From assembly GCF_964340395.1 (NCBI RefSeq), contig NC_135550.1, forward strand, positions 20,480,676-20,544,675: a DNA stretch of 64,000 nucleotides, read 5' to 3'. Shown piece after piece: positions 24,408 through 43,700 of the stretch (position 1 is the first letter of the stretch; the number at the start of each line of letters is the position of its first letter). The translations under genes were made by a program, and so were the position numbers. The notes under the pieces were generated by a model. The model had not been told where the DNA came from, did not search any database, and saw nothing but the letters and a program-made list of their open reading frames with translations. The stretch is from Glandiceps talaboti (taxonomy: Eukaryota > Hemichordata > Enteropneusta > Spengelidae).

Positions 24408-24950
24408 TTTGAAGTAAATATATCAGTCGATAATTTATTTGATAAAGTCCCTCTATCACTGTGTTCCTACTTCAATGTGCTTGACTGTCTTTTTGTGGAT
24501 CAATACGGCTCGCACATCTTTGTCGAATATATTCTGATTATTAGACGAAATGTTTATGACAGTTTCAGCTAAACTTTTATTCCAATTTTGATATGAAAAA
24601 AGAGATATGAAAGTATACAATGAAAAAGATTAGTTTTGAAAACTGTTTGAGTTATAAAATTACATTTACAATGTAAACACCATAGTATATAAACTAAGTG
24701 ACATGAGTTCACATCTTGAGGGGTATGTGACTTTTACATATATAGAGAAAGTGTAAAAAATTCGTTCCATAGAAAATTGTTAACATGTGTTTTACATATC
24801 CGTCAGGTTTATCAGATTTGATATATTTTTCTACATTGTTGTCTTCTTTGTTAGCTTTATATGGTCATTATGGACTCTGGGTAGGAGTATTTTCACATTG
24901 CAAGTGACAGGTGAGAGGAAAGTGATGACATTGAAGTAATTTACATAGCT

Positions 24951-25446
24951 AAATAGCTCAGATGACTCGATGACATAATCAACTACACTGCTATCGTTAA
25001 AAGTAACATATTTTATATTCCCTTCTTTTGTCATCATACAGCCTGCCGTTTAAAATATGCAGATCAAAATCATGACAAAGTTAAAGAAAATTCTTGCCAG
25101 CTTCATTTACGACTACATCTTTAGAATAACGTGGAATTTGGAAGACACCAGCTTTGTAGTTACTCTACCGAATCATCAATTATAAAAATCATCTTGTGTA
25201 CCTGTTCTGGCGTTAAAGTCACCTCCGTGCATAAGTACAGAATCGGGGTATGAACTATACGTAAATCAATCAACTTATTACATTCAATTGAATCAAGTTA
25301 ATCTAAAAAGACATCAGGTTTCACATACTAGCTTCAACGTAACAAAAAATAACGTCTCTTTTAAAAGGAAAGGCGATTTGTAAAAAACGCACAAAACACA
25401 ATTCTCTATAAAACTATGAACTTCCCCGACTTTGTTGATAATTCTT
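24951..25446. other. Between duplication copy A and gene 2: no feature seen
   Basis: AT-rich DNA without recognisable coding exons on either strand. A gene 2 3' UTR would fall here if the 25447 stop is real. Confidence 0.4.
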
Positions 25447-31816
<6,370 letters not shown>

Positions 31817-31941
31817 ATTGTTACATACCTCCGCCTTGAACAAAGAAAACATACAACTTAGACGATAACCTTTAAATTTGCAGACAACCGAATAAGGGTA
31901 CAATGTGAATTGAAAGTCGTGAACATCTTTAAGCCTGAATT

Positions 31942-31956
31942 CACGTGATGACGTCA
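31942..31956. promoter_or_regulatory. E-box and CRE in the gene 2 proximal promoter
   Basis: CACGTG (31942-31947) and TGACGTCA (31949-31956), followed by ATTGG (an inverted CCAAT box), lie about 125-140 bp upstream of the gene 2 ATG. The copy upstream of gene 1 (about 16865-16884) reads GACGTG and TGGCGTCA, so both palindromes are disrupted there by single bases. Confidence 0.5.
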
Positions 31957-32720
31957 TTGGACCTTTGTTACCCTGCCATGATTATTGTTAACTTGAAGAA
32001 TGCTAGTTTGATATTACACTAACACATCATTGGATATCAAGCATAAATTAGATTGGCATTACAAAAGACATACAATGATTTTCACACAAGAAAGACTTGT
32101 ATATGTTTTGGTATTTGAGCCCCGGGGTTTGGGTTCTTTTAGTTCGCATGATTCGTTACATCTCAGGTTATACAGCTAAACTATTCTCATGCATTATTCA
32201 TTTCTTTACGAGAAATCATATCTCGTTTTTGTCAGTTTTAGTTGGTGTAAAAGACTTTTTTTGAAGTTTTTTGTAGAAAGTAATAGCACCGAAATCATAC
32301 GACAATGACACTCAATCCTATCAAAAGCAAGGTTTGCAGGACAAGTTGTGTTACCCGAACTATGACTGGTATAACTATAGAAAAAAGCTTCTCCAGTAAA
32401 AAAGAATATGGTAGGTATGGGTAGGGATATATACGAAGGGAATACGAAGGAAATGCGCTACACCTGTGGTGGTGAAATTCCAAGGTGAAAAAATACGAAA
32501 ACGCATGGATTTTATCGCCGAATTTGTGTGTCAATAAAAGATCTAATACGTAGCTCTTTAGTGTGAACATAACTAGTGAAGTTCTGCGTCAGTGACATAT
32601 TTTATGTGACGGTAGAATAACACCGTGTGCCTAAAAGAAACACGAAGTGTAAGGGCAAATTGTTTACATAGCACTATTCCACTGTACGTGTAATACTAGT
32701 AGTATTCCAACCACGTCAAC

Positions 32721-32736
32721 CATAGTAGGGTCTATG
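32721..32736. mobile_element. 16-bp CATAG...CTATG mini-insertion with 7-bp duplication
   Basis: CATAGTAGGGTCTATG is flanked by CGTCAAC on both sides (32714-32720, 32737-32743). Copy A near 19960-19972 has a single CGAAAAC and no insertion. The ends match the 24368 hairpin. Confidence 0.7.
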
Positions 32737-34055
32737 CGTCAACCAATACCACTTTCAAATATACACATCTCAATTGAAATAGCGAGTGTTAATTAATTCG
32801 TCTTCATCATGGTTGTCTTCACGATAATACATTACATCAAGTGAAATAAAGTGGGTGTGGTTCCAATTAAAAGATTACCCCATCCTACATAGATTTACCC
32901 AAACTGTTATTGTGTGGTTGTTTTCTTAGGAAAATATCCTGTAATTGACTTGAAACACTCCCCAAGAGATATTACCAATTCACCTCTTGACCTTACCTGT
33001 TATTGTTGTGTGGTTTTATATGGTATAAATTGCTGTAGTAACTTGAACCACTTCATGCATTATTAGAGTGTTCTAAGTATTTACAGTATTGACCAGACGT
33101 GCTATATAACTATGGTTCTAAATGTTTGTGTAAGATCAAGCATAGAAAGGATTTATTTTTTTGACATCTTCAAACATTTCCACTTTCATTTAGTCTCTGG
33201 TTGACTCAGCATAATGATAAATTTGAAGATTTGTTTGAAAATCGAGTTTAATTCAGTTTATTGTTCCCTTGCATACAAACAGTATGTCTGTCACATATTT
33301 TCTATGGAATACATTGATCTGTCGGAAGAGGCAATCTATTGTCAATTTACGTGGCACTGGTTGCAGGCAATTTATTTATCTAAAAGAATAAAGCGTGTGA
33401 ATAACTTGAAATGAAAGAAATCCGTTAAGAATTTCCAGTAAGCCTATGTGCATTTACACACAATTTAGCTGTGGGCTTTTTAATACTTATCAAACTGAAC
33501 ATTTTAATTCGTAGTGAACAAAAAACAGCGATAAAGTAAAAATATTTCGTATCGAATGGCCACGGTGCTAAATTACATTACATGTCGGACTCCTTTAATG
33601 TCTACTAGGTGAAGAGAGCCTGCAGATTGTATTTGTTGTAACGGGTAAGGCAGCAATCTGACCGCATTTTATGGGGTGCATTGACTATATAAAGAATGGC
33701 GCAGAGACCAGGGGGGAATTTTTATTAGAACCCATGTGACACACTCCGTACTATTATCAACGGAGAAAGTATACGCTAACAGATATAATGTCTAAACTTT
33801 CGCATTGTTCATCTGTGGTATTGTTCATTCGTGGTAGTGTTTGAATCACGTCTTCACGGGTTTGTGTTTTTACGGTCGATATGACAAATCTGTAGAGAAT
33901 AGAATACGTTGAGGTTGTTATGATACCTGTTCAAACTTCATAACGGGTGTTACACGATATGAAAATACCGAAGATTACGCTCTGATGCGAAAACCTAATA
34001 CAAAGATAGCGAATGACAGCGATTTGAAAAGTGGATACAGTGTTAACGAATCTAA

Positions 34056-34492
34056 GGGAGCTTCCAGTCACGGTATTTACAGGGGGCGGAGGAAATCACA
34101 CATGGTATGTTAAATAAAACATGACCCTCCTCCATTCTTCATTTGTAAAAAGTGACCCTCCCTTTTGTCCCATTTTGTAAAACATGACCCTCCCCATGAC
34201 AATTGCATATACTGAAAGTTAATCAATATTCCCATTATATGTATGAATACAAATTAAAATAAATGATTTTGACTCTGTATTTTATAATCATACACAATCT
34301 AGTTAGTATCTAAAATGTGATTTCCATGTTGTGCATAATCTGGTCACTCGTAAAAGTTCCCTGATATCATTGTCATCACCATCACCTCACCTTCAGTATT
34401 GCTATTATCAGTGTCACTTTAATCTGACTCACTGTCACTACTTGAGGTCAGTACTTGTATCACTGTCCGTGTTCTCTATGACATTCAAAACT

Positions 34493-34591
<99 letters not shown>

Positions 34592-35082
34592 CTGCTACCA
34601 TCACCATCATATTTTAACGAACATTCACGAACAGTGTGAATGATAAGGTGAGATGGTACACTCAACAATATGCATCGTTTTATTAAACAATTTTCCAACA
34701 ATATATGTATTTTATTTTTTGTATTTTGGCATGTAAAGTACTCGTAAAAATAAATGTTGAGTACTCATTTAACTTTTACATCTCAAAACACACAAAACAA
34801 CCCTTACCAAAATGAAACGGTAAAAAGTATGCTTAAAGTGTACTTATTCTATACTTGAAGTATACTTTGGAATGTCAAGTACATTTCAATTATACTTAAA
34901 AATATACTCAAGTATACTTAAATTATAAATTGACAATAATTGAATTTTCAATTTAGTCACAAAACTACGGATTGTAAAATCTGACCTCTCCAAACATTGT
35001 AATGCAAAATATGACCCCCCCCCCAAGAACAGGTTTGTAAAATGTGACCCACCCCCACCCCCTGTAAATACTGAAGGCTCCC
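34056..35082. mobile_element. Non-autonomous DNA transposon, Harbinger-like MITE
   Basis: This 1027-bp insertion splits the copy B counterpart of copy A near 21400. Ends are inverted repeats: GGGAGC...ATTTACAGGGGG on the left and its reverse complement on the right, with a small indel between arms. It is flanked by TAA (34053-34055 and 35083-35085). A 3-bp TAA/TWA duplication fits PIF/Harbinger elements. The interior has an (ATC)n tract and repeated GTAAAA..TGACCC..CC motifs, and no transposase frame. Confidence 0.75.
34494..34590 (+). repeat. (ATC)n microsatellite inside the MITE
   Basis: About 32 uninterrupted ATC units. Reading frames of Ser or Asp runs across it are artefacts of the repeat. 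Confidence 0.95.
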
Positions 35083-35860
35083 TAACAACAACCAACGAAA
35101 AGACGATTCATTAAAGTCCCTGTCACTTATCGTGGGTTATACTTCCATGGTTTTGTCAAGGACAGTGGACAACTACATCTTAGTAGTAGTGTTACTCACC
35201 TGGAGACGGGTGTCTTCGAGGATTATATCTTGAGATGTTGTTCACCTTTATCAAAACACACAGAATATACACTGTTTTAAAAAGAATAGAGTCCCTACAA
35301 GATAAAGGCAGGTGAGCCAAATATCTGCACTGAGGTGACCTCAATCACGTGACAGCTACCATACAGATCCTGGTACTATTGATGATATAGCATTCAAAGC
35401 CCAATCACACAGCGAAAATATTACGCCAGGTGTTCGATTTGAATATTCATAGAGTACATAAAGGTAAAAGTAGGGCAATCGAAGACGCATTGTCATTCCT
35501 CGCACAGCAAAGGGCGGACAGTGCAGTGAGCTACTATAGTGGCATTGTAAAAGTGTATATCATTCAGTTAGCCAATTCAGCAAGAGTGCGAAACATAAGA
35601 GACATCTCCATAGTTTACTCGCCCTTATTGTAAAATAGTGAATACTTCGCCGAGATTAAGCCTTTAACAATGCTCTCATCCCAGCCTTATACGAGCAACA
35701 ATAGGCAATATTCTTGAGCGAAGTGATAAGGCTTTAAATTGTATATTAGTGAAACTGACATGCGTACCTAAGTTGTCAAATATTATCATGGCACAAATAC
35801 ATGTAATCTATTGAATTTGACATATTGTATGCAATACTGAAGGCAAAAAAGTACCATATA

Positions 35861-35865
<5 letters not shown>

Positions 35866-35912
<47 letters not shown>

Positions 35913-35936
35913 TACATACATACATACATACATACA
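35866..35936. repeat. (CA)n plus (CATA)n repeat, copy B
   Basis: Pure CA tract followed by CATA units. Confidence 0.93.
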
Positions 35937-37749
35937 GTAGTATAATACCTTAGTATTTGCATTTTAGTGGACATACAAATACAACATAAATACGGACATA
36001 AAGGCAGTTTTTATATAAACAAAGACTTTATTGTTAGGATGTAAATAATACATATGTAATCGGTGAAATGTACACACATCACAGAATTATTCATGAAAGA
36101 ACAATTGACCCATAACTTTTTTGAAAATGTTTAGGGTACTTTCTTTAACGGTACACTGCCTATTAAACATACACACGTCGAAACCTTGTCATTTAGCACA
36201 CTCTCTCGTTATTCGTTATCTGCATCAATATTATAAGTTCTTTGGATTATTTGGTCCTAATCAAACATTACACTGTCTGCACCGTATTTTCAACCACTTG
36301 GTCAACTGAAAGTTTTGGGTTTGTTAACAGTTTCGTTTATTTTAAAACTATTCTGTTGTAAACTATAAACTGTTTAAAATGTATTCGAAATCCTGTAATA
36401 CAAACTGTCATCACTGCTTCGTCTTTCAAAGCCTGTCCAAAATCACGCGATATATTTAAAATTGAAAACTTCGCCTCTTTCAATGTCACAAATCATTGTA
36501 CTGTGTATTATTTGTGTTTGGTGGAATTCCGGTATATATACAATAATTCCATCGTTCAGCAAGAAGCCACGTTTGGTTCAAACGCGAGATAAAAACATGT
36601 ATGTGTGTTCATCTTCATGGAAGTAGTTTCTATAAAACATTCGCAATGCAATGTCAACATTTCGAGCCTGACATTTCCGAACAATGTTGACATTTCTAAT
36701 GTGGCCATATATGGGCGTGTTTTAAAGAAAAAAATGGAGTAATTTGTTTGAAAGACTTTTTGAGTATGTTCCCTTATTAAAGTTCGAAATTGCGGAGACT
36801 TTTTTTTTCGTTAAAGCCGTAGTTAGGCAGAATTTAACTGGTGTTTGTTCGTCAGTCGTTTTTGCGTATACTGTGTTTAATTTTTTAAAAATAGAATTTG
36901 TACAATCTGTAAGCCTTTCAAGTCAACGGTATGGAGGTACATGTAGTTTGATTTTATTACTAATTCCTTATGGTGATCATTTTCTATTTTCAAATTTGTT
37001 GTGAGACGCAAGCGTTGTATGATAATAAATGCCACATAAGTTTGTAAAGGCTCATTATATTACCATGGAGACACATGACCAAACTGAGTAAGACTAATTA
37101 TACACAACATATCGTAAGTTTTAAAACACATCAGCACTATAACTCAGAAAGTCTGCATCCACCACTTCTGATAAAACAGTATTTGAACATTTTTTCCTAA
37201 AGTGATTTGTTCGTGACATAAATTCACAATTTTTATTCTCGGGTGTGGCTACTGATGTCGATTTCAAAGCGGTATTGTTGTACTATACATGTCAATTTCA
37301 CCTGTTCAATTGTAGGTGTACAATACTATTACATGTAAAAGGGTGGAGCCTCCATCGCAATATTATTATTCGACGCAGTAAAGTAGTGTTTTGTCCTCTA
37401 CGGTCAAGAAATGTACGTACACAATCGGATGTGTTTTATGTACATGACGTTATAACATCGTTATCAGTTATTTTTAAACACAGCTTTGGAAAGTGGCCGA
37501 CTGTGATGGTAGAAATAAATTCAAATGTTACAACTGCAAGATAAAACGGTGAATGATAAACAAAAGAGTATTAAAGCAGTAAGGTTTGTGATGTCACATC
37601 TGTCGTTAATCGACATAATCCGACATCACATGTCATCGTTAATTCATTTACATGTAATACCATTTGTTTGTTAGTTAGTTAGTTAGTTAGTTAGGTTTTT
37701 TAAGTTAACGAACTATCAGCTAGTAATTTCAACTGTGCAGCCTGTTATG

Positions 37750-37885
37750 GTTGTGTTGTGTTGTGTTGTGTTGTGTTGTGTTGTGTTGCGTTGCGTTGTG
37801 TTGTGTTGTGTTGTGTTGTGTTGTGTTGTGTTGTGTTGTGTTGTGTTGTGTTGTGTCGTGTCGTGTCGTGTCGTGTTGTGTTCTA
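37750..37885. repeat. (GTTGT)n repeat, copy B
   Basis: Expanded version of the 23672-23738 tract, with GTTGC and GTCGT variant units. Confidence 0.93.
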
Positions 37886-38811
37886 TTCTATTCTGACCTA
37901 TTTTGTTATGCCTTGTATTGTACTTGAAATACGCACTGTGACTTTTATGACACTACCTAAACACATTCGGTAAAACAAAATGTACCTTTTGATATGGAAC
38001 GATCAAACAATGATTTTGATAAGAAACAGTTGATGTACATTTAATTAATCATCTCTTTACATTGTATAGGCCTATATATCAGATGAAGAGGTGTTCAATC
38101 GTAAACAGTATACAATGAAGGAAATTCATACAAGTCTTTAGCTTGACTTTTACTACGGCTGGTAGGTATACGGTTACTCGGAAGCAGAGGTTAATCACTG
38201 TCAATCAACATGTATCATCTCACGTGATCATTTTCAATGACTATCATATGGTGGCGTGTTTCAGACTGTTCTGGCGTTTGCACAAAATACATGTAAACAA
38301 GGCATAAACACACTCAAACAAATAAATCAAGAGCATATACGTAGTAAAGTTCACTAGTCTATATTTGTACATTAGACAGATGTTATGTCAATAGTTGCAT
38401 AGCAACGATGACCTATGTCAGTGTTGTTCACGTGTGTATGTTTGCGTGTGTTGATAATTATGATTTTCGTAGTTGTTTATCTGTTTGTTTGAAGTAAATA
38501 TATCAGCCGATAATTGTTTTGCCAAAGTCCCTCTATCACTGTGTTCCTACCCTACTTCAATGTGTTTGTCGTTTTGTTAATGAATATTGATCATCTTTGT
38601 TGAACAAATTCTGATTTATTACATGTAAGCGAAACGTTTATGACAGTTCCAGCTAAACTTTCATTCTATTTTTAATATGAAAAAAGAGACATGAAAGTAT
38701 ACAAAATTGCAATGAAAACAATGGTTTTGAAAACTGTTTGAGTTATAAAATTACATTTGTAATGTAAACACCATAGTATATAACTATGTGACATGAGTTT
38801 ACATTAGAGAC

Positions 38812-38922
38812 AATGTATGTATGTATGTATGTATGTATGTATGTATGTATGTATGTATGTATGTATGTATGTATGTACGTACGTATGTATGTATGTATGT
38901 ATGTATGTATGCATGTATGTAT
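38812..38922. repeat. (GTAT)n microsatellite
   Basis: About 27 units with a central ACGTACGT. It is followed to 39060 by G-rich and C-rich runs separated by AT-rich DNA; no gene seen there. Confidence 0.92.
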
Positions 38923-39321
38923 TGAAAATTTCTGACCATGTGGAGGGGGGATCTGAATTTTTTGGGTTATAAAGGGGGGGGGGGACTTGAAAAAAAAATC
39001 TAATTTTGTCATGATTCCTCCGACCCCCCCCCCCCGCCCATTATTTGTGAATGCAGCCTTGAGGTGTCATTGCTAACGTAAACATTCACTTGCACTGAAA
39101 ACGAGGCCGAGAGATTCCCGGTTGACCTCCCAGCATGCATTTTGAATAAGCATAGGCCTGAGGTCAATATTCATTTACACAGGGCCGGGTATGCAGTGAT
39201 TACCTCTCAGGATTCCGATTTTTGGCAAGTTTTATCGATGTAAACTGTTGATAAGAAGATTTTAAGCGAGGTGGATGGCAAAGACACGTCTATACCAACG
39301 AGTGCGCTAATTGGTCACAGA

Positions 39322-39981
39322 ATGTCGTCTGCAATTATTCGTACCGGGGGTAGTCCTCTTCGACATGTACTGTGTGTTTTGCGAACTGGTTTTCCAAATT
39401 ACTCCAATGTACATTATTTGAGTATATGCAGGACATTTACTCATCAAATCTCAAAACATGGATGTTATAAATGTAGTGAGTCCGTGCAGTCAGTGTTGAA
39501 AATAGGCAGAACTACGTCACTGTTATGTACACGTTCGTTTCGATGTGTGCAAACTGGCAAATCATACTACTGGAGAACTTACTGTACTAAAGCTAAAAAT
39601 GTAGGGCAGAAAAGTGTTGTTGTACCAAAGAAAGGAGAGGTTTCGCGACTTTTTTCCATGGCGAAGCCAGAGAGAACAAAACTTGCAGGTTCGTAATTTT
39701 TTTTCCAAACATACATATTAGTTATTACATTAGATGTAACGTTATTTTTTTTCTTCTCCCACTTATGTTTCAGTCCCCTAGTCTGGCCTAGATGGCTGAA
39801 CCTCAATATAATTATCATTCACAATGTACAATGTCGGGGTAAGGCTAGACTAGCTGTAAGCTATTTCTTGACTCCCCATTTACCCTTCTCTCCTTTGTTT
39901 TTTTGTTACCATTATTTTGTAATCATTTATACGCTTGGGTAAATGTACCACTTATTATTATTATATTAAATTATCTGTGAA

Positions 39982-40040
<59 letters not shown>

Positions 40041-40660
40041 GACTGACTGACTGACTGACTGACTGGCTGGCTGGCAGTCATGGTACTGTTTCAAACTGAG
40101 ATTGGTTGAAATAAAGGTTAGTAAATGTAGAGAAGACAAAACTCATATCTTTTCTAACGTCTTCCAACTTTACAAGATTACAAGTAATGAATCATTTGCA
40201 GGGAAATTAACAGTCAAAAATGTCATTTCTTAATTGAATAACCAAATATTTCTCTTTTTTTACTGTACAGGTGCAATTGTGTTGTTATGTATTTCCAGTG
40301 CTGTTACAATGTCAGTGCCATTTTGTATGGGTAAAATTATAGACATTATTAACTCTTCATTGGATACAGAAGAAATGATCCAAACTTTAAAAACTATAAC
40401 TAAGATCCTTGTAGGAGTCTTTGTCTTTGGGGCTGCTGCTAATTTTGGACGTGTCTATTTGATGCAAATTTCAGGTCAGTATCTGATGCTAGTTATTAAC
40501 TTGACAAGTATTTTATTTTGTTAAGAATTTCCAACAAGAATTTTGTTTCTGCCCAGCTTTCATATTAGGTTGCATGCCATGATGACATTGTATGTAATTA
40601 GTATTATTAGGCTGAGTAAAAGAAATGTTGTGGCTCCAATTACATATCTATTGAAATGTA

Positions 40661-40739
<79 letters not shown>

Positions 40740-43700
40740 GTGTGTGTGCGTGTGTTCAGATGCTTTTATTAAACTTTTCTCATATTTTGAAAGGCTACAT
40801 GTTATGCCCATATGAATCATAAAATGCACTCCTTTGCTAAGGATCAGTTGTCATTGCAGTAGATGATGGTGACACATGTAACTAAAGTCTGTATATGGAA
40901 ATAGCATATGTTATTACCCAAAATATCCCTCTTTTTATTTCATGTATTCTTTCTCTGAGTTACCGCTTACATCACAAGTTCAAAGATCTAGGAACCTCCC
41001 TGCCCACAATTTCTGTCACACCATATTGACCAAATCAGACTTTCTTGATCTTATATAATGCCCTTCTGTTATTGTCTTTCAGGGCAAAGGATTATCAAGC
41101 GGTTACGAGAGAGAGTCTTTGTTTCAATAATGCGTCAGGATGTGGCATTTTTTGATAAAACAAAGACTGGTGAGCTGATAAATCGTTTATCATCTGATGC
41201 TCAGCTTGTTGGTCAGTCTGTCACCACCAATATATCTGATGGACTGAGATCAACAGCACAAGTCATTGGTGGTGTTGGAATGATGGTAAGTTTATAATCA
41301 CATCAGAGGTGGTTTGTGTTTGAAATACAGGACAGGACAAGACAAGATAAGACCATCGTCGCAAACCGCGACCGTTTTACAGTTCTGTTCTTAACGAGCC
41401 GGTCCCTACTTTATTTCGAAGTGCAGTGGTAGAAATAATAATGCAAGAATGGATAAGACATGATAACAGTAATGTAACATATTGGTATTTGCTGTTACGT
41501 TTTGTAAATGGATTCAGCTATAACAAATCCTTGCCAAATCATAGTCACTAATGACATTGAGTTTGATGTCATGATGTCATGTGATATTCAAAATCAGTAA
41601 TATTGCAATAGCATCCCTCCATAGATTTATAAACCAACTGAAATACCATCATCTATAATTATGAAGACCAATTCAAGTATAAAAAAGTCAGTTTACACAT
41701 TATCATATATATTCTGTTAAAAACCGTTGTCTCATTTCTGTCTTGAAGAAACAATTTTTAGGTTCCTTATTTCATTTTCAAACTTTGTCTGATAGACACA
41801 TGTACACTGATTGTGCACAAATTCTGGACCACAGAGTTGATTATTTCATGTATTGATTTACTATTATTATAATATTCCATGTTTCAACAGTTTTACACAT
41901 CACCTCAGCTTGCCAGTGTAGTATTGGCCATAGTTCCTCCAGTTGCTGGTTTTGCCATTATATATGGCAGATACTTGAGAAAAATCACTACAAATATACA
42001 GGATTCTCTCGCTAAAGCCACTGAGGTAAGTAGAAATTTCTTTGATAATATACAGTGAAGGGTGTCAAGAGAACTCAGGCCATAGAAGAACTCTGCCCGT
42101 CTTCCCAAGACAGTGCATCGTATTGCGATATGCTTTGTACTTGTCCTGTGAATGAGACTTCTGTTTTCATGGATCAGTCTCACAGGAACTATGATGAAAT
42201 AATTTAACTGTAGCATGTTAGTATGTATCATGAATATGTAAATTTGTGTCATACGTGAGGATTTTAAGAGCCAGATATGATAACACACTTTCAATGTCTG
42301 GATGTACCTATCAATATCCAGCAGATTCACGATGAGCACATATACTGCAGCCCTGCAATGTAACTGTCAATTTATTCAGCCTACTACTACTACTACTACT
42401 ACTTGCATTAGGGACAGGGGGTGAAACAAAACATTGTATGTCCGGCCAAAAACATTTAATTTACCCCAAGATACTAAATAGAGTACCTTTTTGAAAAAGT
42501 CAAGAATACGACAATAACTTAATTGTCTTTGTCAATATTATGAGTGAGATATCAGTGCTGTTGATAGAAGAAAGAAAGTTCAGACATCACCTGTAAGGTT
42601 TGATTTTATAGTTTAACCTGTGTTGTAAACCTCAGGTCTCTTTACAACACCATCCGAAATGTACCAGTCAACAGGTACATATTTCATATTCATATTTCAT
42701 TGCTTGAGCAGCAATGTGTGCTCTGGCTTGCAAGAATGAGTTTATCATTCAAAAGAAGTTATTTACATTTGATGTTACTCTCTGAAATTTAACTCAATCA
42801 ACCATCATTAGTGACTGACGTACATATACACCAATTCCAATTCCTTCAGTATTGTGTTATTAACAGGTTGCTGATGAGAGGATAAGTAATATACGCACAG
42901 TCCGGGCATTTGCACAGGAGAATAAAGAAAGTCAGTCATATTCTAAACAGCTACAGGAAGTCCTGGTATTAGTTTATAAAGAAGCGCTTGTTAGGGGAGG
43001 ATTCTTTGGTATGGTGAGTAAAGTATGGTGAAAAAAACCAACTAATACCTTAATAGCATGATTGCTATTTATATAAAACTAATGACTTGTCTGCCAGGAT
43101 GTAGACTACAGTGGAGTTCCTTAATTATGATGTGGCAAAGGCATGAATATGCTCAATCTGATTGAAATCCAGTGTAGATGTCGGCTAATCGTTCATTGTT
43201 ATTTTACCTCAGTATATTTGCTTGAATTGACCTTTGTGATACATGTTTACATTTTCATAGAGGTGGCTCTAAAGACGAAAACATAAACTTGTATCATGAA
43301 GGTCAATTCAAGCAAAAATACCAAGGTAAAATAACAATGAACGATTAGCCGACATCTACCTCGGATTTTAATCAGATTGGAATATGCCAAATTCCAGTTA
43401 ACAAGTGTTTGAAGGTAAAGTATGACAAGAGTGTGCCCCAGATTTGGTAAAGTGAGGGCTAAAATGTTTGACATGGCACTGATTGTATGGCATTGTAAGA
43501 AGCTGTGAATAAAATCTCCATGAAGTGGTTAAGCCTATTTTGATCACTGGTATTCACTAATACAATTTATAGTACAGCAAGAACAATATGTAAACGAGTT
43601 GCAACTTTTTGTCTGGTGTCTTATGCTAGAATACGCTACTATTTTCAGTCTGACCCTCACTTCCAGTCCCAAAACAGCTTGAAAACAGTGCACCTAGTGG

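Larger units (their letters stand above)
16488..24950. repeat. Segmental duplication copy A (signal-peptide exon plus upstream DNA)
   Basis: From GTCACTAAGTGTGCACCTAC at 16488 through the signal-peptide exon to about 24.9 kb, the sequence matches 31.55-38.8 kb in the same order and orientation, with high identity broken by indels. Copy A has about 1.5 kb (16.89-18.41 kb) and about 0.45 kb (18.63-19.09 kb) absent from copy B. Copy B has extra DNA at 34056-35082 and around 36.6-36.85 kb. No other confident gene was found in this stretch. Confidence 0.9.

Noticed and set aside
34331-34701. Poly-Ser / poly-Asp frames
   Set aside because: Translation of the (ATC)n tract within a MITE.
39271-39321. 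Upstream extension of ABCB10 by 17 codons from a GTG
   Set aside because: No ATG in the extension; the ATG at 39322 gives a suitable mitochondrial targeting N-terminus.
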